From Nocardia testacea NBRC 100365 (GTDB lineage: Bacteria; Actinomycetota; Actinomycetes; Mycobacteriales; Mycobacteriaceae): DNA of 64,000 nucleotides. Below, piece after piece: positions 24,337 through 31,893 of the stretch. Where the stretch lies: contig NZ_BAGJ01000103.1 in assembly GCF_000308775.1 (NCBI RefSeq), positions 62,001 through 126,000 on the forward strand, given 5' to 3'. Below the pieces are notes generated by a model. That model ran no database searches. It was not told the origin of the DNA and saw only the letters and a list, made by a program, of their open reading frames with translations. Every line of letters starts with the position of its first letter. The first letter of the stretch is position 1. Position numbers and translations under genes: made by a program.

Positions 24337-24774
24337 ATGCCCGTGCACGAGATCGCCGAACCGCGACTCCGCCCGGGGCCCGATTCCCTGGTGTGGAAGT
24401 TCCACAGCGATATCCGCGACCTGCTCGGCTTCCAGCCGCTCGCCGGCACCGAGAACTGCATCGAACAACTCGCGCAGGGCGTCGAGGACCACTCGGTGAT
24501 CTTCAGCGATTTCCTCGGCCGCGCCCGGCGCAGCGCGCCACCCATCATGCAGACCGTCTACAGCGAGGACCCACACGACCGGGGCCGCCGGGTGCGGGAT
24601 TTCCACGGGTCGATCAGAGGCACCGTCAGTGACGGCTCGCGGTATCACGCGTTCGACCCGGAGCTCTTCAACCGGCTCCCGGTACGCGTGCTGTGCGCGC
24701 CCTGGGCGGCGTGGGCGTGGGAGCGCACCGGAGTCGATCCACGCCGCCTCCACAAGGGAAAGCCGCGACGGTGA
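24337..24774 (+). pseudogene. DUF2236 (MpaB-like) oxygenase, internally deleted remnant
   Basis: The 145-residue frame begins like a DUF2236 protein: GPDSLVWKFHSDIRDLLGF, GVEDHSVIFSDFLGRARRSA, RRVRDFHGSIRGTVSDG and RYHAFDPELF. It then jumps to NRLPVRVLCAPWAAWAWERTG, which looks like the C-terminal end, so the middle helices are missing. Intact members are about 270-330 residues. A better start, GTG 24297 with GGAGG, lies upstream in another frame, suggesting a further shift near the 5' end. Family members are heme-associated oxygenase-like proteins (MpaB, latex-clearing protein relatives). Three more copies lie at 39.7-43 kb. Confidence 0.65.
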
Positions 24775-24832
24775 GGCCGGGGCATCGGCCCGATACGCAC
24801 CGGCCGGCATCCGGTCTCCCCGGAGGGGCCCG

Positions 24833-25420
24833 ATGACCTTGGACACCGCCACCGAGAGCCTGGCCGATCCACAGGTCCAGCGGATCCTGGCCGCCGCCCG
24901 ATCGGAGTTCGAGCAGTACGGCGTCCGGCGCTCCACCATGGACGATATCGCTCTCCGCGCCGGGGTCGGCCGCCGGACGCTCTACCGGCGCTTCACCACC
25001 AAGGACGCACTGTTCGAGCTCCTGGTCCGCCACGAGACCGATGCGCTGCTCGAGCAATTGGCCCGGGCGTCCGCCGGGTGCGAGCCGGGTGCGGCGGTGG
25101 CCGAATGTTTCACTCTCTTCTTCGATCTCCTGGAGCGATCACCGCTGGCCCGTCGCATCGTGGCCAGCGAACCGGAACTGCTGCCGGTATCCGCCGGACG
25201 GCCACGGGGTCTGCCCATCGTGGAGGCCGGCGACAGGGTCGCGAAGACACTGCGCCGCAGCGGTGTGACTATGCCGGAGGCGGATCTGCGGGCTGTCTCC
25301 GAATTGCTGATCCGGCTGGCGCTCTCGCTGCTGCTGAATCCCGAAGGCCGGTTGGACATCTCGGACCCGGCCGCGGTCCGTACGTACTCCCGGCGTTATC
25401 TCGCGCGGCTCGTGTGGTGA
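24833..25420 (+). CDS. TetR family regulator
   Basis: 195 residues. The helix-turn-helix is ILAAARSEFEQYGVRRSTMD then DIALRAGVGRRTLYRRFTTK, a clean TetR N-terminus. The C-terminal region with ECFTLFFDLLERSPLARRI and LIRLALSLLLNPEG is the ligand and dimer domain of a group often controlling lipid or acyl-CoA genes. Start ATG 24833 has CGGAGGGG about five bases upstream. It is followed on the same strand by an SDR and an enoyl-CoA hydratase, which are possible targets. Confidence 0.92.
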   Translation: MTLDTATESLADPQVQRILAAARSEFEQYGVRRSTMDDIALRAGVGRRTLYRRFTTKDALFELLVRHETDALLEQLARASAGCEPGAAVAECFTLFFDLLERSPLARRIVASEPELLPVSAGRPRGLPIVEAGDRVAKTLRRSGVTMPEADLRAVSELLIRLALSLLLNPEGRLDISDPAAVRTYSRRYLARLVW

Positions 25421-25590
25421 ACCGGACGCGGCACCGCGGGCTCCGGCCCAGACCCTGGTACATCCACGATCGCACCCACCGGGACCACGCGTCCGGCACC
25501 GAACCCAGTACTGATACAAATGCCTGCGACCGTAGCGCACCCTATGGCCGCCGAGCGGGTCCCGGCCCGCGGACCGAAAGGTTGATTCCA

Positions 25591-26361
25591 GTGGACCGCA
25601 ACTCCTTTCAGAAGTTGTTCGACCTGTCCGGACGCACCGCGATCGTCACCGGGGGCACCCGGGGCATCGGGCTCGCCATCGCCGAAGGATTCGCCTGCGC
25701 GGGCGCCCGCCTCGTGGTCGCCGGCCGTAAACCGGACGCGTGCGAGCGGGCAGCGGCCCGGCTGCGGGAACTCGGCGCGGACGCGATCGGTGTCCCGACC
25801 CACCTGGGTGACATCGAAGCAGTGCGCGCGCTGGTGCAGACCGCTGCCGACACCTTCGGTGGTATCGATATCGTCGTCAACAACGCGGCCAACGCCCTCG
25901 CCCAGCCGTTGGCGACCATGGAACCCGCGGCGGTCGAGAAGTCCTTCGGCGTCAATGTCCAGGGACCGCTGTTCCTGGTCCAGGCGGCCCTGCCGTATCT
26001 ACGGGCCAGCGAACACGCGGCGGTATTGAATCTCGGTTCGGTCGCGGCCCTGCAGTTCGCGCCCGCGCTGTCGATGTACGCCGCCGGCAAGGCGGCCCTG
26101 CTGTCGTTCACCCGCTCGATGGCCGCCGAATTCGCCTCCGACGGCATCCGGGTGAACGCCATGGCCCCTGGAGCCGTCGATACCGATATGGTCCGCAAGA
26201 ATCCGCCGGAATTCGTCGCGGCCATGGCCGGAGCCGCGCTACTGGGCCGGATCGCCGAACCCGACGAGATGGTCGGCACCGCGCTACTGCTGTGTTCGGA
26301 CGCCGGCAGTTTCGTCACCGGCCAGACGTTCCTGATCGACGGCGGTACCGTCGCCCGCTGA
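25591..26361 (+). CDS. SDR family oxidoreductase
   Basis: 256 residues, classical short-chain dehydrogenase. TGGTRGIGLAIAEG binds the dinucleotide, NNAAN follows, catalytic Ser is in LNLGSVAAL, and Tyr-Lys in MYAAGKAAL; the substrate loop is NAMAPGAVDTDM. The Arg in VVAGRKPD suggests NADP preference. It starts with GTG 25591 behind GAAAGG, and the fold begins directly at FQKLFDLSGRTAIVTGG. The enoyl-CoA hydratase starts 22 bases after its stop, so the two probably act in one beta-oxidation-like route. Confidence 0.93.
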   Translation: MDRNSFQKLFDLSGRTAIVTGGTRGIGLAIAEGFACAGARLVVAGRKPDACERAAARLRELGADAIGVPTHLGDIEAVRALVQTAADTFGGIDIVVNNAANALAQPLATMEPAAVEKSFGVNVQGPLFLVQAALPYLRASEHAAVLNLGSVAALQFAPALSMYAAGKAALLSFTRSMAAEFASDGIRVNAMAPGAVDTDMVRKNPPEFVAAMAGAALLGRIAEPDEMVGTALLLCSDAGSFVTGQTFLIDGGTVAR

Positions 26362-26383
26362 ACTTCGCACCGAAGGAGTACCC

Positions 26384-27220
26384 GTGTCCGCGCTGTCCAC
26401 CGAATACCTGCCCTCCGGGGTCGTCGTGCTGACGATCGACCGTCCGCACCGGCGCAATGCGCTCGACAATCAGACGGTCGCCGAACTGCACACCGTGCTC
26501 GACGAGATCAACGGCGACCCGGAGGTCCGGGCACTCGTCGTCACCGGCGCCGGGGGCGCGTTCTGCGCCGGTGCCGACCTGAAGGCGCAGCCGGAGGATT
26601 TCACCACCGCCGATGCCACGCCGACCGCGGCGCTGCTGGGCGCGGTCCACTCCCCGGTTGCCCGGATCTACGCCGCGCAGGAGCTGATGGCTTCGGCATT
26701 CGAGAAGATCCACCGGCTGCGCCAGCCGGTGATCGCCGCCGTCGACGGGGCGGCTGTCGGTGGCGGTTTCGCGCTGGCGCTGGCCTGCGATATCCGCTAT
26801 GCCGCCCGCGGCGCCGGCTTCGGCGCGGTGTTCATCCGGCACGGGATCTCGGCGTGCGATATGGGCACCAGCTACCATCTGCCCCGGCTCGTCGGCGCCG
26901 CGCGCTCGGCCGAACTGCTGCTCACCGGTCGTGTTTTCGGCGCCGAGGAGGCCGAGCGGATCGGATTGGTGCTCGAGGTCGTCGATTCCGGTGAACTGCT
27001 CGCGCGCGCCGTCGCCAAGGCGGAGGAGATCGCCCGTAATTCCCCACTCGCGGTATGGATGACGAAAGAGACGATGTGGCAGACCGTGGACGCGCCCAGT
27101 CTGCGTCATGCACTCGACCTGGAGAACCGCACCCAGGTGATGTGCAGCGCCACCGGCGAACTCGACGCTTCCTTCGCGGCCTTCCGCGCCGGAACCCGGA
27201 CCACCGCCGGCCCGCTCTGA
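26384..27220 (+). CDS. Enoyl-CoA hydratase/isomerase (crotonase) family
   Basis: 278 residues. LTIDRPHRRNALDN opens the fold; GAFCAGADLKAQPED provides the oxyanion hole; [19 protein letters not shown] is the second oxyanion-hole segment. It would add water to, or isomerise, an enoyl-CoA. The first catalytic Glu of mitochondrial hydratase is not obvious, so isomerase or hydrolase activity is possible. GAAGGAG lies seven bases before GTG 26384. It is the second gene of the SDR pair. Confidence 0.92.
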   Translation: MSALSTEYLPSGVVVLTIDRPHRRNALDNQTVAELHTVLDEINGDPEVRALVVTGAGGAFCAGADLKAQPEDFTTADATPTAALLGAVHSPVARIYAAQELMASAFEKIHRLRQPVIAAVDGAAVGGGFALALACDIRYAARGAGFGAVFIRHGISACDMGTSYHLPRLVGAARSAELLLTGRVFGAEEAERIGLVLEVVDSGELLARAVAKAEEIARNSPLAVWMTKETMWQTVDAPSLRHALDLENRTQVMCSATGELDASFAAFRAGTRTTAGPL

Positions 27221-27414
27221 CCGCGCGGCCCGGCCGGCAACCCGGGTGTCATCGAAATGCGTAACGAAATGGACGGCGAGGCCTATAGCGGAGATTGGTC
27301 CGCTGTTACCGAAATCTCGGTCGCCGCAATGCTGGGCGTGGTTTCCGAGTTGTGTGCCGCACCGCCCGGTGTGGTCATACCGGACCTGCGTCCTCACTAC
27401 CTTCTGGAGTCGTC

Positions 27415-28338
27415 ATGAGTTCACCCACGCTCGCGGTCGCGGTGCTCGGTGCGGGCCCCTTCGCCGACCGGATCGCCGACCGGATCCGTGCGCGGCCGCA
27501 CCTCGAGGTATCCGCGCGAAGTGAGACCGCGCAGTCGCCCCCGGAGGGCACGGCCTGCGTCGTCTACGTACCGACGTTCGCCGAGATCGCCGCGGACATA
27601 CCGAGCCGTGTGCTACCGGAGCTCCTGAGCGATGGCTACGACGTGATATCCACGGCACCGCTGGACGGCCACGTCGCGCCCGCCGCACTGCTGGACGCCT
27701 GCCGCACCGGGCAGTCCACCTTCCACGCCACCGGGGCCTTCCAGGCCACCATCCCCGCCCGGCTCATCCGATCGCTGACCGAGGTGACCCGGGGGATCCG
27801 GCGAGTGGAGCTGATCGAGGAGCTCGATTTCCCCGAGACCGGGGTATACCCGTGGGGTAGCCGGCACGATATCGGCATCGGGACCACCGGGTCCGAAACC
27901 GCCGTCGCCGGTGCCGCCGCGGTCGACGGCTACTACGCCGCGGGACTGCGCGTCCTCGACGACGCGGTGTTCCACAGTGCCGCCGGCACGACCGCGTCCC
28001 CGAGCAGCACCGTCGAGGTGATGAACGATGCGTCCGGCGCCGTCCAGAAGGTCGTCGTCGACCGCGAGCTGGGACCCGGATTGAGTTATCGCTCCATCTG
28101 GACGACCACCACGGAGGATCGAGCGCCGCTGCGGTACCAGCTGATCACCACCACCGATACGGCGCGGGGCACCGCCAATGTGCGCTTCCGCTTCACCGAC
28201 GGACTGCACCCGGCCGACCACCTGACCTGCGTCAACATCATCGAGGCGCTGCGCCCGGTGCATGAGCACGGTCCGGGGATAGCGCATCGGGATCTGTCGA
28301 TCACCCGGCCGATGCCGGACGCGCGGCTCACCACCTGA
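27415..28338 (+). CDS. NAD(P)-binding protein, dihydrodipicolinate-reductase-like
   Basis: 307 residues. LAVAVLGAGPFADRIADRI is a Rossmann nucleotide-binding start. YDVISTAPLDGHVAPAALL and TFHATGAFQATIPARLIRSL follow the DapB-like pattern seen in 2,4-diaminopentanoate dehydrogenase-like and related actinobacterial proteins. The C-terminal half is a beta-sheet domain with SPSSTVEVMNDASG. A true DapB role in lysine synthesis is unlikely because the DapB substrate motif (E-HH--K) is not seen. The start follows CTGGAG. Context gives no clear pathway. Confidence 0.7.
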   Translation: MSSPTLAVAVLGAGPFADRIADRIRARPHLEVSARSETAQSPPEGTACVVYVPTFAEIAADIPSRVLPELLSDGYDVISTAPLDGHVAPAALLDACRTGQSTFHATGAFQATIPARLIRSLTEVTRGIRRVELIEELDFPETGVYPWGSRHDIGIGTTGSETAVAGAAAVDGYYAAGLRVLDDAVFHSAAGTTASPSSTVEVMNDASGAVQKVVVDRELGPGLSYRSIWTTTTEDRAPLRYQLITTTDTARGTANVRFRFTDGLHPADHLTCVNIIEALRPVHEHGPGIAHRDLSITRPMPDARLTT

Positions 28339-28564
28339 TCCGGGCGGGCAGGTCTCGAATTCATCTATTCCGGCGGCCGGGCGAAGGCTGCCGGGATCGC
28401 TGATGCGATCCTGGAACGGCAGCACAGTGATCGCCCGGTCGTGCGGCCGACCGTTACCCGGCCGGCCGCGGACCGCCGCAGTGGAGTGCCTCTCGAAGTT
28501 TCAGTGCACATCGACCTCTCTGAACCCTGACCTGCCCGCTGGCAGGCGGTGAAAGGTGAGCAAC

Positions 28565-29305
28565 ATGAAGCTGACAGTCATCGGCGGTACCGGCCGGATC
28601 GGCTCGCAGGTGGTCCGCAAGCTCCGGGCGGCCGGTCACGAAACCGTACCCGCGGCGCCGTCCACCGGTGTGGATCTGGTCACCGGCGCGGGCCTCGACC
28701 GGGCGGTGGCGGATGCCGACGTGGTGGTCGGCCTGGCCAACTCCCCGACCTTCGACGACGCCGCGTCGGCCTTCTTCCGCACCGCGATGGACAACCTGCT
28801 CGCCGCCGGCGACCGTGCCGGAGTGAAACACCAGGTGGTGCTGTCGATCGTCGGCGTGGACCGGCTGCCGCAACTGGACTACTACCGAGCCAAGACCCTG
28901 CAGGAGGAATTGCTCCGGCAGGGCCCCACACCGTATTCGATCGTGCGCGCCACCCAGTTCTTCGAGTTCATGGACGCGGTGATGTCCTGGTCCGCCGACG
29001 ACACCGTCGTCCGGCTACCCGCGACCCGGCTGCAGCCGATGGCGGCCGCCGACGTCGTCGACGCGGTGGTCGGCGTCGCACTGGGTGCCCCGCTGCAGGG
29101 TATCCGCAATGTTGCCGGGCCCGATGTGCTGCCGCTCGACGAGATCGGCCGGATGACCCTGCTCGCCCGGCACGACGACCGCATCGTCGTCACCGACGAT
29201 ACGGCCGGCATGTTCGCCGCGGTGACCGGCGACGAACTCCTCGCCGGGCCCGACGCATACCTTGCTCCCACGCACTATCGCGATTGGCTGGCGGCGCACC
29301 GCTGA
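28565..29305 (+). CDS. NmrA/atypical SDR NAD(P)H-binding protein
   Basis: 246 residues starting MKLTVIGGTGRIGSQVVRKL, the Gly-rich fold of the atypical short-chain dehydrogenases. HQVVLSIVGVDRLPQLDYYR and AKTLQEELLRQGPTPYSIVR are typical of the NmrA/YwnB-like group acting as redox sensors or quinone-type reductases. I use ATG 28565 because AAAGGTGAG sits just upstream; GTG 28556 is an alternative. No operon partner is clear: 226 bases separate it from the preceding gene and the next gene has its own regulated promoter. Confidence 0.85.
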   Translation: MKLTVIGGTGRIGSQVVRKLRAAGHETVPAAPSTGVDLVTGAGLDRAVADADVVVGLANSPTFDDAASAFFRTAMDNLLAAGDRAGVKHQVVLSIVGVDRLPQLDYYRAKTLQEELLRQGPTPYSIVRATQFFEFMDAVMSWSADDTVVRLPATRLQPMAAADVVDAVVGVALGAPLQGIRNVAGPDVLPLDEIGRMTLLARHDDRIVVTDDTAGMFAAVTGDELLAGPDAYLAPTHYRDWLAAHR

Positions 29306-29351
29306 CCTCGGCAGCCGCGCCGACCGGCCCCTTCCCGCTTCCTGAAGCGGT

Positions 29352-29397
29352 CTTCAGTCCACTTCAGGGTGCCTTCAGCACTCCCCTGCCACAGTGG
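29352..29397 (+). promoter_or_regulatory. Triple CTTCAG array and promoter of the 66-residue protein
   Basis: CTTCAG at 29352, 29362 and 29373 (spacings 10 and 11), then 12 bases, then ACAGTGG at 29391. This is exactly the geometry found in front of the PepSY gene at 12853-12879 (minus strand). The distance from ACAGTGG to the start codon is 46 bases here and 48 there. It is very likely a binding site of the OmpR-type regulator encoded at 12913, with ACAGTG as an activator-dependent -10 region. Confidence 0.75.
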
Positions 29398-29436
29398 CCG
29401 CCGATGACCGACAACGGCGAAAGGGGAGAACAGATC

Positions 29437-29637
29437 ATGAACCCGACAGTGCACATCGACGGATATCCCTACCGGGTGGTGGGGAAGACGCGTCTGACGA
29501 CGGCCTCGCGGGCGTGCTACGGCAAGTACCGGTTCGTTCTGCGGCGGCTCACCGACGGGTCGCTGTGGACGGTGTTCGACTCCCGCGTCACCTCCGCGTC
29601 GGAACTGATGAAATGCGCGGGCCCACCCCGGCGGTGA
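29437..29637 (+). CDS. Small basic protein under two-component control, unknown function
   Basis: 66 residues: MNPTVHIDGYPYRVVGKTRL, then TTASRACYGKYRFVLRRLTD and GSLWTVFDSRVTSASELM. It is predicted as a compact basic beta-rich protein with two cysteines, no signal peptide and no membrane helix. AAGGGGAG lies nine bases before ATG. Its promoter carries the triple CTTCAG array shared with the PepSY gene, so it is probably induced by the same signal. I do not recognise a family. Its reality is supported by the ribosome site and dedicated promoter. Confidence 0.75.
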   Translation: MNPTVHIDGYPYRVVGKTRLTTASRACYGKYRFVLRRLTDGSLWTVFDSRVTSASELMKCAGPPRR

Positions 29638-29669
29638 CGGCTGCGCCGTGAGAGGTCCGGTCGCCGCGT

Positions 29670-29689
29670 CCGGCGGCCGGATCCGCCGG
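29670..29689 (+). terminator. Hairpin after the 66-residue gene
   Basis: CCGGCGG and CCGCCGG form a perfect seven-base stem around CCGGAT, 33 bases beyond the stop codon. Confidence 0.55.
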
Positions 29690-30196
29690 CCATCGAGGGG
29701 CCGCACGACGGGGAAGGCGAGTGCGTCGCGAATCGGCCGTTGCCACGCTGCCCCGCTCGGTCGGGTCACACTCCCGATCCGGCCGCGAGCATGGTCGGCC
29801 GCGGGAGAAAACGTTTCACCGATCAGAGAAGTGCCGCCGAGAAGTTATATGTCAGTTATAGATCAGTTATCCGCGGTCGAGAAGGCGTAGTCACGCACGT
29901 GCGGAATTCGAATCACATGATTTCCGGAAATTGCGTTTCGTTCGGATTCGCGGTGGACACCTCCAACTGCGCGGCGGCATCGGCCTTTCGGCCCCCGGAG
30001 GCACACCCGGCCATCGATCACACCCGGCCGGGCATCCGCAAGGTAGACAATGCAATGTTGCGGAACCACCCGTCACCGAAGCCGAATGTGATTGATACCA
30101 CAGGCTTTCAGGCAAATGATCAGCACACGCCGTCGCGGTGGGCATCGTACTGTTCAGCCCTACACAGAATTCCGGGCTTACCCGGCGGAACGTTGG
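29690..30196. other. Gap with a triple AGTTAT direct repeat
   Basis: No gene is recognised. AGTTAT occurs at 29843, 29854 and 29865, exactly 11 bases apart, in an AT-rich island. This helical-phase array resembles a response-regulator site. The rest of the gap shows no array of comparable quality. It lies about 330 bases upstream of the MHYT gene, so that gene may have a long leader or the array may serve another transcript. Confidence 0.5.
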
Positions 30197-30982
30197 ATGG
30201 ACATGCTTCACCTCGAACACTTCGCGTTCGGCTGGCTGACGCCCGCCCTCGCGTATTTCCTCTCGGCCACCGGCTGCGCCATCGGATTGCAGTGCACCAG
30301 ACAGGCCCGCCACGGACGACGCCGGCTGCTCTGGCTCACCCTCGCCTCGATCACCATCGGCGGAACCGGTATATGGGTCATGCATTTCGTGGCAATGCTG
30401 GGCTTTTCAATCGACGGGGCACAGATACGATTCGACGTCCCCCTCACCCTGCTCAGCGCGGCGACCTCGATCGGCGTGGTCGCCGCCGGCCTGTACCTGG
30501 TGACCACACCGGGCTCGGGTCTCCCGGCGCTGCTGACCGGCGGTGTCATCACCGGACTCGGCATCGCGGCCATGCACTACACCGGCATGTACGCGATGCG
30601 CACCGACGCGCATATCGAATACGACCCTGCCCGCGTGGCGCTCTCTCTGGTCATCGCCACGGTCGCGGCCACCGCGACCCTATGGTTCGGTATGCGCTCG
30701 TGGGGAATACCGTCGACGCTGGGCGCGGCGCTCGTCATGGCCGCGGCGGTGGCGACGATGCACTACACCGGGATGTCGGCCATGCACGCGCACGCGGTGC
30801 CCGGCGCCGCGGCGCCCGACGGCGCCGAGCCACTGGACATCCTGGGCCCGCTGCTCGGCGCCATCAGCGTGGTCACCGTCGTGCTGCTCATCGGGGTCAG
30901 CATGGCGCTGACCAACCCCCACGGCCCCGGCGCCCGAGCCGCGGCGAGCCCCCGGCAGCAGGAAGGCCCCCCGGTTCGCTGA
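30197..30982 (+). CDS. Stand-alone MHYT-domain membrane protein (copy 1)
   Basis: 261 residues with about seven membrane helices. Three motif copies on the outer side define the MHYT sensor domain: WVMHFVAMLGF, AAMHYTGMYAM and ATMHYTGMSAMHAHA. The conserved Met and His residues have been proposed to bind copper and sense oxygen, CO or NO. In most bacteria the domain is joined to GGDEF/EAL or kinase modules; here only a short polar tail follows, so output must go through a partner. ATG 30197 and ATG 30203 are both possible. A paralogue lies at 49011. Confidence 0.9.
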   Translation: MDMLHLEHFAFGWLTPALAYFLSATGCAIGLQCTRQARHGRRRLLWLTLASITIGGTGIWVMHFVAMLGFSIDGAQIRFDVPLTLLSAATSIGVVAAGLYLVTTPGSGLPALLTGGVITGLGIAAMHYTGMYAMRTDAHIEYDPARVALSLVIATVAATATLWFGMRSWGIPSTLGAALVMAAAVATMHYTGMSAMHAHAVPGAAAPDGAEPLDILGPLLGAISVVTVVLLIGVSMALTNPHGPGARAAASPRQQEGPPVR

Positions 30983-31067
30983 ACCGAACGGAGTCGTCCC
31001 GCACCCGGCGATACCGGGTACGGGATGCCGGCTGCCGCACCCACATCGAACGTGGCCGACGAGACGA

Positions 31068-31121
31068 ACGGCCGCGGCGGTGCGGGTGATCCGTGTGGAT
31101 CCTCCGCACCGCCGCGGCCGT
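31068..31121. terminator. Perfect 18-bp bidirectional hairpin
   Basis: ACGGCCGCGGCGGTGCGG is repeated as its exact reverse complement around an 18-base loop that itself contains GATCC/GGATC. It lies between the converging MHYT gene and the small membrane-protein gene. Confidence 0.8.
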
Positions 31122-31146
31122 CTGGCGAGGTCGACAGTGGACGGGG

Positions 31147-31302
31147 TCAGTAATAGTGCCGCCGGCCACCGACGGGCCGGCCCACCGATCCGGCGATGGC
31201 CAGTACCGCGCCGACCACGAGCAGAACGAGGCCGATGGTGGTGAGCACGCCGATACCGAGCAGGTAACCGACGATGAGCAGAACGAGTCCGAGAACGATC
31301 AT
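31147..31302 (-). CDS. Small two-helix membrane protein (DUF6131-like)
   Basis: 51 residues: MIVLGLVLLIVGYLLGIGV, then TTIGLVLLVVGAVLAIAG and a basic tail SVGRPVGGRRHYY. Two membrane helices separated by a tight turn, with GRR(H)YY at the end, are the pattern of the DUF6131 group found throughout Nocardia and Mycobacterium. Function unknown. It stops at TGA 31149-31147, after a strong bidirectional terminator. The membrane-protein gene at 31352 lies 49 bases upstream on the same strand, so both may be one unit. Confidence 0.8.
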   Translation of the reverse strand: MIVLGLVLLIVGYLLGIGVLTTIGLVLLVVGAVLAIAGSVGRPVGGRRHYY

Positions 31303-31351
31303 GACACTGACTTTCTGATTCGATATTCGATGTCCGGGCGAGGGACGGGGA

Positions 31352-31759
31352 TCACTTGGCGGTCGCCGCGCTCTTGTCCGGCTTGCGCAGCAACTTGCTC
31401 ATCGACCAGGCCGGGGCCGCGGCAGCGGGCGCGGGCTTCTTCGCCGGCTCGTTGGTTCTGGCGAGATCCCGCTGGGCGGCGGCGATCTCCTTACGCGACT
31501 GCCGCAGCTCACGGCGGGTCGCCATGCCGCGGCGAGTGGACCGCCACGCCCCGGCGGAGACGAGGCCAACCCCCAGGCCCCCGACCACACCGACGATGAT
31601 GCCGATGAGGAACAGTTCACCGGTGGTACCGGCAAAGTGGTAATCGAAGACCGAGAAGTCGCTGGTCAGACGATTGACATCACTGGTATTGGCCGCGACG
31701 CCGGCGACACCGGCGGCAACCGCCGCGACGGCGATCACGAGCCCGAGAACAATGATCAT
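31352..31759 (-). CDS. Small membrane protein with two helices and charged tail
   Basis: 135 residues. First helix MIIVLGLVIAVAAVAAGVAG, a short outer loop (NTSDVNRLTSDFSVFDYHF), second helix GELFLIGIIVGVVGGLGVGL, then a basic coiled-coil-like cytoplasmic part (RRELRQSRKEIAAAQRDLA) and an Ala/Pro-Lys tail. This layout is like LapA-type or DUF1049-like proteins, but I cannot assign a family firmly. Start ATG 31759 has GGGAA seven bases upstream; a TTG start four codons earlier is less likely. The 51-residue membrane protein follows on the same strand. Confidence 0.75.
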   Translation of the reverse strand: MIIVLGLVIAVAAVAAGVAGVAANTSDVNRLTSDFSVFDYHFAGTTGELFLIGIIVGVVGGLGVGLVSAGAWRSTRRGMATRRELRQSRKEIAAAQRDLARTNEPAKKPAPAAAAPAWSMSKLLRKPDKSAATAK

Positions 31760-31893
31760 GGCAATTCCCAAGGGTCGAGGAACACTATGCTCCCGCTATT
31801 CCCGGCGACGACGAAGTCAAACGGGGGCAAGGCCATGTCCGCCGGACGGATTCACCGGCGGGTCGCCCCGGGGCTCGGACGGGGCCCGGATAC

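Noticed and set aside
29740..31089. Long plus-strand open frame overlapping the MHYT gene in another frame
   Set aside because: The MHYT frame has clear membrane helices and repeated motifs; the other frame is Arg/His-rich.
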